Counted from the first letter of the stretch, positions 18,896 to 27,769 are shown. The stretch is DNA of 28,948 nucleotides from JBOHRE01 sp050732635 (GCA_050732635.1 JBOHRE010000035.1:1-28948), one strand, 5' to 3'. Translations and numbers: made by a program. Notes: generated from the letters alone by a model not told the origin.

Positions 18896-19602
18896 GGCTC
18901 GCCCGCTGCGCGCCGTCGGCGGTCGGCGGCAAAGGCCAACGCGACGAGCTTGATCACCTCGTCGGCATTCAGCAGTGCGAACAGACCGCCGATCTCGCCG
19001 CCGGGCAGCACGTTCTCGAAATCGTCGCCGTCGGGCCGAGCCCGGGAGCGGGCGCGCTCGGCAAGGGTTGCAAGCGCGACGGCTGGGATCGGGATCACAC
19101 TGAAGCCCGGCCGGCCGGCCCGCAGGCCGAGCACGGCGAGCAGGTGCAGTGATAGGTCGGCCCGGGTCCAGAAGACGCCGTCGACCGGCTCCGGCGTGGC
19201 GTCCTCGGCGACGCGGGCCCAGAACAGGTGCCGCGGCAGCCGCAGGTATCCGGCCTCGTCAGGGGGCGACGGCGCCTCGACGGCAGCATCCTGAACACCC
19301 GCGGCCAGCTGCCGCGCCAGGTCGACGTCGAGCGCCAGCACCGGCCGGCCAGCGGCGCGGAAATGATGCGCCTGATAGAGCAGCATGCCGGCCTCGCGCA
19401 CGTTCGTGCGACCGCCGGTCGCGTCGACGTCGACGATCATGCGCAGCACGGCACCGACCGAGCCGAGCAGCAGGAAGCGCTCGGGATCACGCGCATCGAT
19501 GCCACGGCCCTCGGCCTCCTCGCGGATCGGGTCGAAGATGCGCGCCTCGACGGCCGGCTCGCCGAATGCCAGCTCGTAGGGCGGTGCGGTGTCGGTGCTC
19601 AC
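18892..19602 (-). CDS. protein of unknown function, coupled to polX
   Basis: 236 residues from a GTG at 19602; no strong ribosome site is visible, so the start is uncertain. Mixed alpha/beta, soluble, no signal, no cysteines. Notable stretches are ERFLLLGSVGAVLRMIVDVD, GMLLYQAHHFRAAGRPVLAL, YLRLPRHLFWARV and VDGVFWTRADLSLHLLAVLG. The last reads like a two-part globular protein; none matches a motif I know. It sits 21 bp after the zincin-like gene, and its stop overlaps the polX start by ATGA. It is therefore very probably co-translated with both and may act with the zincin or with PolX. Confidence 0.75.
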   Translation of the reverse strand: MSTDTAPPYELAFGEPAVEARIFDPIREEAEGRGIDARDPERFLLLGSVGAVLRMIVDVDATGGRTNVREAGMLLYQAHHFRAAGRPVLALDVDLARQLAAGVQDAAVEAPSPPDEAGYLRLPRHLFWARVAEDATPEPVDGVFWTRADLSLHLLAVLGLRAGRPGFSVIPIPAVALATLAERARSRARPDGDDFENVLPGGEIGGLFALLNADEVIKLVALAFAADRRRRAAGEP

Positions 19603-19623
19603 ACGCGCGATCGGTGCAAGAGC

Positions 19624-20346
19624 TCAGCCGGTGGGCGACGCGGCGGCCTCCGCCTCCACGACCTCGAGGCCGGTCGGCCGCAGCAGCCCGCGCAGCGTCG
19701 CACCCATCCCGGGCTTGCGGACCAGCACGAGGTACAGCTCGCCCGGATCGGGGTCGATGCCATCGTCGATCCAGACGAAGCAGACATCGCCGAGCCGCTC
19801 GGGCAGCGACGCCGTGTAGCGCCTGCCTCGCCACTCGAACTGCGCACGCGCGGGCGCCGCGTTGCCCGGATACTCGATCTCGATATAGGTGTCACGATCC
19901 ACGCGGTAGGCACCGCGGCCCAATGGCAGGCCGGCGCGAAAGAAGAACGGCTCGAAGGACTCGCCTTCCAGCCGCTTGAAGTGCTCGTCCGCCGCATAAT
20001 CGAAGTCTTCCAGGCCGGACTCGGCGGCGAGCGATTCGAGGTGGTGCTGCAGCTCATGGGTCAGCGTTTCCCAGATCTCCGCCTCCCAATCGAACTCCGC
20101 GTCGCGCCGGGATACCGCCTGAAAGGAGCCATGATACAACGCCACGATGGAGCGCGTGCTGTCCGGGCCGCCGTAGTCGGAAAGGTAGGTCTCGGTGAGG
20201 CACTCGCCCAGCGTGTAGATGGCCGGCAGTTCCGGGTGCGGCTTGCGTTCGTCGAGCACGACCAGGCCATCGATGCCGAGCTTGTAGCCTTGCGGGATCT
20301 CCTCCCACAGCTCGCGCGCGCGCCGTTCGAACGCGGCGAACGTCAC
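19624..20346 (-). CDS. zincin-like metalloprotease of a minimal type
   Basis: 240 residues, no signal peptide, so probably cytosolic. It carries HELQH at 97-101 (in WETLTHELQHHLESL), the HExxH zinc motif with Glu98 as catalytic base. A downstream acidic/His stretch (DFDYAADEHFKRLEG) could supply the third ligand. The context resembles the small Zincin_1-type (PF06262-like) proteins, whose substrate is not known. After residue 150 there is a second, probably beta-rich domain (RDTYIEIEYPGN, then RYTASLPERLGD, then ELYLVLVRKPGMG). The ATG at 20346 overlaps the propeller-lipoprotein stop (ATGA), and the unknown protein follows 21 bp later. I am sure of the HExxH; the family name is tentative. Confidence 0.7.
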   Translation of the reverse strand: MTFAAFERRARELWEEIPQGYKLGIDGLVVLDERKPHPELPAIYTLGECLTETYLSDYGGPDSTRSIVALYHGSFQAVSRRDAEFDWEAEIWETLTHELQHHLESLAAESGLEDFDYAADEHFKRLEGESFEPFFFRAGLPLGRGAYRVDRDTYIEIEYPGNAAPARAQFEWRGRRYTASLPERLGDVCFVWIDDGIDPDPGELYLVLVRKPGMGATLRGLLRPTGLEVVEAEAAASPTG

Positions 20347-21503
20347 TGCCAGACGTCGATGCCGCCGGGCTGATAGCGAACCGCGACCGATGAGACGCGC
20401 TCCAGCGCATCCAGGTCGATGACATCCACCGTGCCGGGCGTAGCGCCGATGGCCTCATTCGATATGAACGCGTAACGCGCGTCCCGCGTGATCGCCACGC
20501 CGTGCGTCACCGGCTGCGTCGTCTCGATGCGACGGAGCTCGCGTCCGCTCTCGAGATCGATGATCGCCACCGCTTGGTCCGCCTTCAGCGTGGCCAGTAG
20601 CAGCCGGCCATCCGGAGTCACAGCCAGGTTGTAGGGCCCGCGCCCCGTCTCGAAGCGGCGCGTCACGGACCACGATCGCACGTCGAGCTCGAGGATCTCC
20701 TCGTTGCGGTTGCAGGCGACGTAGACATGTGTGTCGGCGCGTGCGCCCGCGCCAGCCACAGCCCAGGTGGGCGAGCAGGAAGCGGTGCCGAAGCCGTGGC
20801 TCACATGCGTATCGACGGATTCGTCCGCGACCGCCTGCTCCGAGCCCGGCGTCAGCGACATACGGCCGGTGACCTCGAACGTCTTGGCGTCGATCTCGAC
20901 CAGTTGGTCACTGTGCATGCACACCGAGTAGTGCTTCGTGCCGGACGCGTTGAGGCGGCCGCCGTGGGGCATGACGCAGGTCGTGGGTCGCGCCACCTCG
21001 GTCATGGTCGGTGTGTAGACCACCGAGACGCTGGACGGCTCCGTGTCGCCGTGCAGGTTGAAGTTCGACACGAACAGGAACCGACCATCGGGCGTGACGG
21101 CCATGCTCGCCGGGAACATGCCGAGCTCGACCTCGGCCACGAGCGAATCGGCGCCGGCGAACTTCCACACCTTGCCGAATGGCTGACCGTGCGCGATCGA
21201 GACGTACCATTCGCGGCCGCCGGGCCCGACCACCAGGCCGTGTGGGCCGTCGATGTCGGCCGGCAGTATGCCGACCGGTACCTCACCGCCGACCCGTGCG
21301 CCGATCCCCGGCGTGAACGCGACCTGACTGATCAGATCCGACGACTCGTTGGCGACCAGGGCCCAGTACGTCGTCGGCGACCCGGCGGCGTCGGTGTCGC
21401 CGGCGGCTGCGCGCGCGCCGCCGCACCCCGCTGCGCTCAGCACGAGCCCGGCAACGAGTGCGGACCAGGCACCCTGCAGCCACGAGCCGGCAGGCTGTCT
21501 CAT
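20343..21503 (-). CDS. YVTN-type beta-propeller lipoprotein
   Basis: 386 residues from the ATG at 21503, which overlaps the upstream stop by ATGA. The open frame continues to 21896 but that part is out-of-frame LVIVD-gene sequence. The signal peptide ends at Cys27 in LSAAGC, a good lipobox. The rest is a seven-bladed-type propeller with repeated units of the YVTN/surface-layer family: PASMAVTPDGRFLFVSNFN, PYNLAVTPDGRLLLATLK, QAVAIIDLESGRELRRIET, THGVAITRDARYAFISNEA, GTVDVIDLDALERVSSVAV. A CxxH-like haem motif is absent, so it is probably a binding rather than redox protein. It is anchored in the envelope. It lies between another propeller lipoprotein and a zincin, and all three are probably co-translated. 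Confidence 0.9.
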   Translation of the reverse strand: MRQPAGSWLQGAWSALVAGLVLSAAGCGGARAAAGDTDAAGSPTTYWALVANESSDLISQVAFTPGIGARVGGEVPVGILPADIDGPHGLVVGPGGREWYVSIAHGQPFGKVWKFAGADSLVAEVELGMFPASMAVTPDGRFLFVSNFNLHGDTEPSSVSVVYTPTMTEVARPTTCVMPHGGRLNASGTKHYSVCMHSDQLVEIDAKTFEVTGRMSLTPGSEQAVADESVDTHVSHGFGTASCSPTWAVAGAGARADTHVYVACNRNEEILELDVRSWSVTRRFETGRGPYNLAVTPDGRLLLATLKADQAVAIIDLESGRELRRIETTQPVTHGVAITRDARYAFISNEAIGATPGTVDVIDLDALERVSSVAVRYQPGGIDVWQ

Positions 21504-23617
21504 GGCAGTACCGCCCGCGGCCGCTCCGCCTCGATCCGGATGATCCAGAGCCCGGAGTTCATGTCGGAGACGAAGACGTTGCCCTTGTACGGCATGGGGC
21601 CCCACGCCATGGGCGAGTTCGGCGTGAAGCCGTCGGGCGACGCGGTCGGGAACCAGGCGATCTCGCGGCCCTGCTCGTACAGCTCGCCGCGCAGCGTGCC
21701 GGACACATCGACCACGCGCAGTCCGCCCTGGTAATAGGCGGCGTAGAGCTTGTCGTCCTCGACCCAGACATTGTGCACGCCGGCCTCCGGCACGCGGTAG
21801 GACGCGACCTCGATCGGCCTCTCCGGATCGTCGATGTCGATCACGTGCACGTGCCCGCGCGCGCCGTCGCCCCGCACACCGGTGCGGCTGATGCACACAT
21901 CGCAGCCGAAGATCTCATCGCCGACGAACAGGTAGCTCTTGCCTGCCGAGTTGCGGTACGGAAAGGCAACGTGTGTGTTGCCGAACTGCTCATCACCCCA
22001 GGTCGTGCGGTAGCGGTAGCTCGAGACTTCGACCGGCTCCGTCGGTGTGCCACCCCAGCGTCCGTCCCCGACATCCAGGATGTAGACGCCGTCGTCCCAG
22101 TAGGAGACATAGGCGAGCCCGTCGATGACCCAGATGTCGTGGAGGTACTTCCGTGGACGCTCGATACCCCAGCGGCCGACCTCGTGCGGATTGGCCGGGT
22201 CGCTGATGTCGATGATGTGCACGTCCAGCGTGCCGTTGTGGATCGCGTAGACCAGGTCATCGACGATGAAGGTGTTGTGCACGCCGCCGCTCAGCGTCTC
22301 GGTGTACTCGCTGACGATGGCGGGGTGCGCCGGGTCGGCCAGGTCGAGCAGCACGATGCCATTGCGCCGGTTCGACGCGCCCTCGCGCGTGATCACCGCA
22401 ATGCTCGCCGCCTGGTTCACCTTCACATCGTTCACGACCCGCGCGTCGACGACGACCGAGTCGGTCAGCACCGGCTGCGCCGGATCGGTCACATCCCAGG
22501 CGAACATCTTCTGGCCACCCGAATGCGTGCCCGTGTACACGTAGTCCCGTCCATCACGGCCGCGGAACGCCCACAGGTCCGACGTCGTCGTATGCGCGAT
22601 ATTGCCGGCGCCGACGCGCACGGCACGAGCGGCGACGCCGCGCGGCTCGGCCTCGATGATGGCCTCCGCCGCCGCACCGCCCGAGCTGGCAGTGACCCGG
22701 TACAGGCCCGGCCGCTGGGCAACGAAGGCGCCATCGGGATAGATCGACGCGCCGATCTGGTCGACGCGTTCCGTGCCGTGCACCGCGAAGGTGACCGGGA
22801 CGTCGCCGACCTCGCGCCCCGCCGCGTCGAGCGGCACGGCAACGAACTCGACGACATCACCCGTGCGCACCTGCTGGCGCGCGGGTGTCAGATCGATGCT
22901 GCGCACCGGATGCGCGGCCACGGTGATCGGGATCTCGCGGGTCACGTCGCCGGCCCGCACGTGCAGTGTGGCCCGGCCTGGGGCGTGCGCGTCGACGATG
23001 CCGCGCTCGTCGACGCTGGCGACGTCCGGCCGATCGCTGCTCCAGCGCAATGCGACGTCCTCGTTCTCGGAGCCGCGCTCCGACAGCGCCCGCGCGCGCA
23101 ATGGCGTCGCGGTCCCGGTGAAGAGGCGTTGTGGCACGTCCTCCAACTCGATCGTGGCGACCGGTCCGGGCCGGACAACGACGGCGACTCGCGTGACCAG
23201 CCGCCGATCGATCACGGCGCCGGACGTGTCGCGCTCGAGCACGTCAGCGACAATGTAGAGTACGGCCTCACCGGGCTCGACGCTGCGCACGATATCGCCA
23301 TCGATGCTGGCTGCACCGCCGCGCAGGAAACCGCCGATGTCGATGCCGGCCAGGCGCGTGCCGCTGGCATCGGCGACGTACGGCGCGAGGCGAGTCAAGG
23401 CGAAGGAGTCCCGCTCCGCAAGCTCGATCTCGGTAACGGCGAGCACGACCGTATCCGCACTGAGGAGGCGCTGCTGCTCGGCGCTCGGAGTCGCGGTCGC
23501 GGCGGCCGGCTCCGGCGACGGCGCCGCCGGCGCCTGCTCGGCCACGCTCGGCGCGCAAGCGCTGGCAAGGAGAACTGCACAGGCAAGACTGAGAATCGGC
23601 TGTATGGACGCGCTCAT
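21500..23617 (-). CDS. LVIVD-repeat beta-propeller lipoprotein with Ig-like domains
   Basis: 705 residues. The signal peptide ends at Cys21 in LLASAC; a Pro/Ala/Thr linker follows (21-47). Residues about 50-140 are a beta domain. Residues about 145-320 look like two Big2-type bacterial Ig folds (ALRWSSDRPDVASVDERG, then GRATLHVRAGDVTREIPI, then GLYRVTASSGGAAAEA). Residues 335-700 form an LVIVD-type propeller: MFAWDVTDPAQPVLTD, NGIVLLDLADPAHPAIVSEY, LDVHIIDISDPANPHEVGR, GHVHVIDIDDPERPIEVASY, GGLRVVDVSGTLRGELYEQG. AAGGAG stands just before the ATG, the best ribosome site of the cluster, so this is probably the first gene of the run down to nth. Outer-surface or periplasmic scaffold by architecture; the ligand is unknown. 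Confidence 0.9.
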   Translation of the reverse strand: MSASIQPILSLACAVLLASACAPSVAEQAPAAPSPEPAAATATPSAEQQRLLSADTVVLAVTEIELAERDSFALTRLAPYVADASGTRLAGIDIGGFLRGGAASIDGDIVRSVEPGEAVLYIVADVLERDTSGAVIDRRLVTRVAVVVRPGPVATIELEDVPQRLFTGTATPLRARALSERGSENEDVALRWSSDRPDVASVDERGIVDAHAPGRATLHVRAGDVTREIPITVAAHPVRSIDLTPARQQVRTGDVVEFVAVPLDAAGREVGDVPVTFAVHGTERVDQIGASIYPDGAFVAQRPGLYRVTASSGGAAAEAIIEAEPRGVAARAVRVGAGNIAHTTTSDLWAFRGRDGRDYVYTGTHSGGQKMFAWDVTDPAQPVLTDSVVVDARVVNDVKVNQAASIAVITREGASNRRNGIVLLDLADPAHPAIVSEYTETLSGGVHNTFIVDDLVYAIHNGTLDVHIIDISDPANPHEVGRWGIERPRKYLHDIWVIDGLAYVSYWDDGVYILDVGDGRWGGTPTEPVEVSSYRYRTTWGDEQFGNTHVAFPYRNSAGKSYLFVGDEIFGCDVCISRTGVRGDGARGHVHVIDIDDPERPIEVASYRVPEAGVHNVWVEDDKLYAAYYQGGLRVVDVSGTLRGELYEQGREIAWFPTASPDGFTPNSPMAWGPMPYKGNVFVSDMNSGLWIIRIEAERPRAVLP

Positions 23618-23696
23618 CTGCTCTCCTTATCGACTGCGTCAAGTGCGGTCGAGCTACCCGAGCGCCCCGAGCGCGTTCCTGCGCGTTGCGGTTCAT

Positions 23697-25154
23697 TCAC
23701 GGGATCGACGCCGGCATGTGGCCGGGCGGCGGGCCCCGGCGCTCCCCGGCCAGCGTCCGGTCGACCATCCAGCGGTTGGCCAGGATGAAGAACGCCAGCA
23801 CGATCGCCCATTGCAGCAGCACATTGCCTATGCCGTAGACGCCGAACAACGCCTCCGTGCGCACCTGGATGAACCACCAGATGATGAGCACGGCCGCTTC
23901 GATGACGACGAGCCGGATCGCCCAGTCCCACCAGCGCCCGATGCGAATGTCGGCATCCGCATTGATCAACGTTTCGCGGAACCGCGTCACACCGTAGCGG
24001 ATCGCGGCCAGCGCGAAGAACAGCCCGGAGACCATGAGACCGACGCCCCAGACGAAATCCTGGTTGCCAAAAACGTTCATGGACAGCGCGGATGGCACGC
24101 CGGCCAGGAAGCCGAAGCCGCCGATGAGGGCGATCGCGCGCGACCGCGCCATGCCGCCGTCCTGCAGCACCCGGGTGGCCAGCTCGATCATCGAGATGAG
24201 CGAGGTCCAGGCGGCGAAGACCAGCGCGAGGAAGAACAGCGCCATGAAGAAGCGGCCGAACGGCATGGCGGCGAAGAGCTGCGGCACCCAGATGAAGGTC
24301 AACCCCTCGTTGCCCGCGCCGACGATCGCGCTCGCGGCATCGGGCATGATCGAGAAGACCGTGCACAGCACCATGATGCCGGCCAGCAAGGACACGGAGT
24401 TGTTGCCGAACCCGAGCATGAAGGCGTTCAGCGCCGTATCCTCACGCTTCCGCAGGTACACGGCGTAGGTCAGGATCAGTCCCCAGCCGGCGCCGGTATC
24501 CCACGCATTCTGCGTCAGCGCTTCGAGCCAGACGCGGTAGTTGGCGAGCCCCTCGAGCGAGGGCGTGAACAGAAAGGCCAGGCCGCGCTCGGCGCCGGGC
24601 AGCGTGACGGCGCGGATGGCCAGCACCAACACCAGCACGAACAGGCTCGGGATCAGGATGCGCGCCGCCGCCTCGATGCCGCGCACGCCCCGCCAGACGA
24701 CCAGCAACGCCAGCCCCAGCGACAGCGCATGGAACGGCAGCACATTCGCCGTGCCCGCGAACGATTCCCAGAGTGCGCCCGGCTCCGGTGCCGGCAGCTC
24801 GCCCGTGACCGCGCCCCAGAAGTAGCGCAGGGTCCAGCTCATCACCACCGCGTAGTAGAACATGATCGCGGTCGCCGTCCACGCGACGAAGGCGCCCATC
24901 CAGCCCGCGCGCGGCCCCATGATCTTGGCGAACGCGCCCACGGTCCCGTAACGCGTGGACTTGCCCATCGCGAACTCGACCAGGATCAGCGGGATCGACC
25001 ACAGCAACAGGAACACAACCCACGCCACCAGGAACGAGCCGCCGCCGTTCGAGGCCGCGATACGCGGGAACCGCCAGATGTTGCCGGTGCCGACCGCCAT
25101 GCCGAGCATGGCCAGCATCATGCCCCAGCGGCTGGAGAACAGGGTCGTCGTCAT
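23697..25154 (-). CDS. NSS-family sodium-dependent amino-acid transporter
   Basis: 485 residues with about twelve transmembrane helices. The first is the family hallmark: GMMLAMLGMAVGTGNIWRFP with the unwound, sodium- and substrate-binding GxGNxWRFP stretch, followed by SNGGGSFLVAWVVFLL and PLILVEFAMG. Symporters of this family (bacterial LeuT/MhsT/MetP types) import amino acids with sodium across the inner membrane; the substrate is not readable. Helix 6 region (WDTGAGWGLILTYAVYL) and helix 8 region (ASAIVGAGNEGLTFIWVPQLF) are kept. No MetS small-subunit gene follows within the 79 bp downstream; the only MetS-like peptide is 19 kb away before carB. The start is preceded by a heptamer repeat and lacks a strong ribosome site. 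Confidence 0.93.
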   Translation of the reverse strand: MTTTLFSSRWGMMLAMLGMAVGTGNIWRFPRIAASNGGGSFLVAWVVFLLLWSIPLILVEFAMGKSTRYGTVGAFAKIMGPRAGWMGAFVAWTATAIMFYYAVVMSWTLRYFWGAVTGELPAPEPGALWESFAGTANVLPFHALSLGLALLVVWRGVRGIEAAARILIPSLFVLVLVLAIRAVTLPGAERGLAFLFTPSLEGLANYRVWLEALTQNAWDTGAGWGLILTYAVYLRKREDTALNAFMLGFGNNSVSLLAGIMVLCTVFSIMPDAASAIVGAGNEGLTFIWVPQLFAAMPFGRFFMALFFLALVFAAWTSLISMIELATRVLQDGGMARSRAIALIGGFGFLAGVPSALSMNVFGNQDFVWGVGLMVSGLFFALAAIRYGVTRFRETLINADADIRIGRWWDWAIRLVVIEAAVLIIWWFIQVRTEALFGVYGIGNVLLQWAIVLAFFILANRWMVDRTLAGERRGPPPGHMPASIP

Positions 25155-25191
25155 GGAGTGCTCGCGGCTATCGCGTACTTCGCGGTTCGTC

Positions 25192-25219
25192 GTTGATGGT
25201 TGATGGTTGATGGTTGATG
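25192..25219. repeat. four GTTGATG heptamers
   Basis: Four exact tandem copies of GTTGATG (CATCAAC on the other strand) lie in the 81 bp gap between the glycyl-tRNA synthetase stop (25236) and the NSS transporter start (25154). A partial fifth copy begins at 25220. It belongs to the same CCRYCAA-type pattern as the run at 27740-27753. Confidence 0.9.
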
Positions 25220-25235
25220 GTGAGCAACCGGCCGT

Positions 25236-26546
25236 TCAGGTTCGGTCCCCAACGTAGTCGCGCACGCGCGCGGCGGCGATTCGCTCCTGGCGCAGCGTAT
25301 CGCGATCGCGCACCGTGACCGTCTGATCCTCGGCGGTCTGCCCGTCCACGGTGATGCAGAAGGGCGTGCCAGTCTCGTCCTGGCGCCGATACCGTTTGCC
25401 GATCGAGCCGCTGTCGTCATAGAACGAGGGGATCGCGGCCTCGCGTAGCGCGCTGTGGATCCGCTCGGCGGCTTCCGGCATGCCATCCTTCTTCACCAGC
25501 GGCAGCACGGCGCACTTGACTGGCGCGATGGCCGGGTGCAGCGCCAGCACGACCCGGGTTTCGCCCTCGACCTGCTCCTCGCGGTAGGCATCGGCCAGCA
25601 CGACCAGCAGCGTGCGGTCGGCGCCCGCCGACGTCTCGATGATGTACGGCAGGTAGCGCTTGGCCTTGTCGAAGGGATCGATGTACTCCAGCCGCTTGCC
25701 CGAGTACTCCTGATGCCGGGTCAGATCGAAATCCGTTCGGTTGTGGATGCCCTCGAACTCGTGCCAGCCGAACGGGAACTCGTACTGGATGTCGTAGGCT
25801 TTCTTCGCGTAATGCGCGAGCTCATGTGGAGCATGCTCGTGGAAGCGCAGCCGCTCGGGCCGGATGCCGAGCGTTTCGACCCACTGCATGCGCCGCTCCT
25901 TCCAGTAGTCGAGCCACTCATCATCGCTGCCCGGCTCGACGAAGAACTGCATCTCCATCTGCTCGAACTCGCGCGTGCGAAAGATGAAGTTGCCCGGCGT
26001 GATCTCGTTGCGGAACGCCTTGCCGATCTGCGCAATGCCGAACGGGACCTTCTGGCGGCTCGTGGTCAGCACGTTCTGGAAGTTCACGTAGATGCCCTGG
26101 GCCGTCTCCGGCCTCAGGTACACCACCGCGGCAGCGCTCTCGACCGGCCCCATGAACGTCTTGAACATCAGGTTGAACATGCGCGGCTCGCCGAAGGCAG
26201 CGCGCGTGCCGCACACCGGACACTGGCCATCCTGGACAGCCGGCTCATCGGCGCGGAACCGACGGTGGCAGTTGCCGCACTCGACGAGCGGATCGGTGAA
26301 GCCGGCGACGTGACCGCTCGCCTCCCAGACCCGCGGATGCATCAGGATCGCCGCGTCGAGCCCCTCGATGTCGGCGCGCTCGTGTACCAGCGAACGCCAC
26401 CAGCCCTGCTTGATGTTGTTCTTGAGCTCGACGCCCAGCGGGCCGTAATCCCAGACCGAGCCGGTGCCGCCGTAGATCTCTGACGACTGAAAGATGAAGC
26501 CCCGCCGCTTGCACAGCGAGACGAGCTTTTCCATCAGGTCAGGCAT
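25236..26546 (-). CDS. glyQS: glycyl-tRNA synthetase, class II dimeric type
   Basis: 436 residues; charges tRNA-Gly in the cytosol. It is the alpha2 (eukaryote/archaea-like) form rather than the alpha2beta2 form, as shown by the N-terminus LCKRRGFIFQSSEIYGGTGS and DYGPLGVELKNNIKQ. The class II motifs follow: motif 2 region GIAQIGKAFRNEITPGNFI with RTREFEQMEMQFF, and motif 3 region in the C-terminal third before the anticodon-binding domain (HPAIAPVKCAVLPLVKKDG, then ESSGSIGKRYRRQDE-like, here DDSGSIGKRYRRQDE). A zinc-type knuckle is present (Cys90, Cys93, Cys109, Cys112). The ATG at 26546 is taken because the family begins here; no strong ribosome site precedes it. It stands between the glycerate kinase and the NSS gene. 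Confidence 0.96.
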   Translation of the reverse strand: MPDLMEKLVSLCKRRGFIFQSSEIYGGTGSVWDYGPLGVELKNNIKQGWWRSLVHERADIEGLDAAILMHPRVWEASGHVAGFTDPLVECGNCHRRFRADEPAVQDGQCPVCGTRAAFGEPRMFNLMFKTFMGPVESAAAVVYLRPETAQGIYVNFQNVLTTSRQKVPFGIAQIGKAFRNEITPGNFIFRTREFEQMEMQFFVEPGSDDEWLDYWKERRMQWVETLGIRPERLRFHEHAPHELAHYAKKAYDIQYEFPFGWHEFEGIHNRTDFDLTRHQEYSGKRLEYIDPFDKAKRYLPYIIETSAGADRTLLVVLADAYREEQVEGETRVVLALHPAIAPVKCAVLPLVKKDGMPEAAERIHSALREAAIPSFYDDSGSIGKRYRRQDETGTPFCITVDGQTAEDQTVTVRDRDTLRQERIAAARVRDYVGDRT

Positions 26547-26617
26547 CGACGAATCGCGACGGATGGGCTTCGGAACCTCGTGTGGCCTACACTGGCCACG
26601 ATGACAGGCGGCCGAAC

Positions 26618-27769
26618 TTAGCGGCCGGTCCGGACGCGCGCGACCTCTCGCGCCACGCCCGCCCGGATGCGCGCAGCGCTGAGGGTTTCGCCGGTCCCGC
26701 CGACAATGCGGACCGCGTCGCCGGGCGCCAGCTCCACGCGTCCCGCCACCAGCAGAGCCGGTATGCCGGCCTCGGCCGCGCGGCGCAGCACCTCGCCGAC
26801 GATCTTGCCGCGCGCGCTCTGCGCATCGTACGAGCCCTCACCCGTGATCACGAGTCCGGAGTCGCGCAGCCTGACATCGAAGCCGACCGCCTCCAGCACG
26901 TGCGTGGCGCCCGAGACCAGCCGACCACCGAGGAAGGCGACGATGCCGGCCGCCAGGCCGCCGGCGGCGCCCAACCCGGCACCCGCGACGCCGTCAACGC
27001 CGGGCGCGCGCGCGAGGTCGACGCCGAGATGGAGGCGCACCCGCTCGGCGAGCACGGCCAGAGCCGCCTCGAGCCTCTCGACGCCTTCCGGTCCCGCGCC
27101 CTTCTGCGGCGCGTACACGGCCGAGGCGCCGTCGCCGCCGAGCAGTGGATTGGTGACGTCGCACAACGCCACGACCGGCGGCACGCGGCTCGGCTCACGA
27201 GGTGGCTCGATCGTGTGCAGCCGCAGGAGTCCGGCGCCGCCATCGGGGATCGCGCGACCCGCGCGGTCGAGCAGGCGCCAGCCCAGCGCGACCGCCATGC
27301 CGGCACCGCCGTCGACGGTCGCCGAGCCGCCCAGCCCGAGCCATAACCTGGTGGTTTCGGTTGGAACCGCCCGTAACAGCTCGCCGACGCCCCGTGTGGT
27401 GCTCCGCAGCGGGTCGCGCTGCGAGCTCGGCAGCAGATGCAGGCCACACGCGTCCGCGGTCTCCACTACGACGTCGTCCCCGGCGAACAGCAGCCGCGCC
27501 AGGACGGGCTCACCGAGCGGGCCGCTGACCGGCGTCGTACGGATGCGCGACGCGCCGCCGGCGGCGTGCTGCAGCGCATCCAGCAGGCCGTTGCCGCCGT
27601 CGGAGAGCGGCAGCTCGCGGATCACGGCAGCGGGCGCCGCATCGCGCACACCGTCTGCGATCGCGCTAGCCACGGCCGCCGCGGAGAGCGTGCCCTTGAA
27701 TGCGGTCGGCGCGATGAGGACGGTGTGCAGCGGCGTTCGCGGTTGGCGGTTGGCCGTCAGAGGCGCCAC
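26618..27769 (-). CDS. glycerate kinase (GlxK/GarK family)
   Basis: 383 residues, the usual size. Phosphorylates D-glycerate, feeding it into lower glycolysis and serine synthesis. Family landmarks run through the protein: VLIAPTAFKGTLSAAAVA, LPLSDGGNGLLDAL, LGLGGSATVDGGAGMAVALG, CDVTNPLLGGDGASAVYAPQ, GAGLGAAGGLAAGI and GEGSYDAQSARGKIVGEV. Whether it makes 2- or 3-phosphoglycerate cannot be told; this family usually makes 2-phosphoglycerate. The start is a GTG at 27769. The first 13 or so residues (PLTANRQPRTPLHT) come before the usual start of the family and are encoded by a CGGTTGG-type heptamer repeat, so either the extension is not conserved or the true start is a CTG closer to VLIAP. Confidence 0.94.
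   Translation of the reverse strand: MAPLTANRQPRTPLHTVLIAPTAFKGTLSAAAVASAIADGVRDAAPAAVIRELPLSDGGNGLLDALQHAAGGASRIRTTPVSGPLGEPVLARLLFAGDDVVVETADACGLHLLPSSQRDPLRSTTRGVGELLRAVPTETTRLWLGLGGSATVDGGAGMAVALGWRLLDRAGRAIPDGGAGLLRLHTIEPPREPSRVPPVVALCDVTNPLLGGDGASAVYAPQKGAGPEGVERLEAALAVLAERVRLHLGVDLARAPGVDGVAGAGLGAAGGLAAGIVAFLGGRLVSGATHVLEAVGFDVRLRDSGLVITGEGSYDAQSARGKIVGEVLRRAAEAGIPALLVAGRVELAPGDAVRIVGGTGETLSAARIRAGVAREVARVRTGR
27740..27753. repeat. short CGGTTGG heptamer repeat at the glycerate kinase start
   Basis: Two exact copies of CGGTTGG (CCAACCG on the other strand), with a degenerate third copy before them, lie within the first codons of the predicted glycerate kinase. The minus-strand unit CCGCCAA resembles the CCATCAA unit at 25192. 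Confidence 0.7.

Noticed and set aside
20343..21896. Propeller lipoprotein starting at 21896
   Set aside because: The extension is Arg-rich shadow of the LVIVD gene and would remove the signal peptide that begins at 21503.
21458..25196. Very long plus-strand open frames antisense to the LVIVD and NSS genes (up to 776 codons)
   Set aside because: They are mirror frames caused by high GC content. They contain His/Arg/Asp-rich nonsense with no family motifs, while the minus-strand genes are clearly recognisable.
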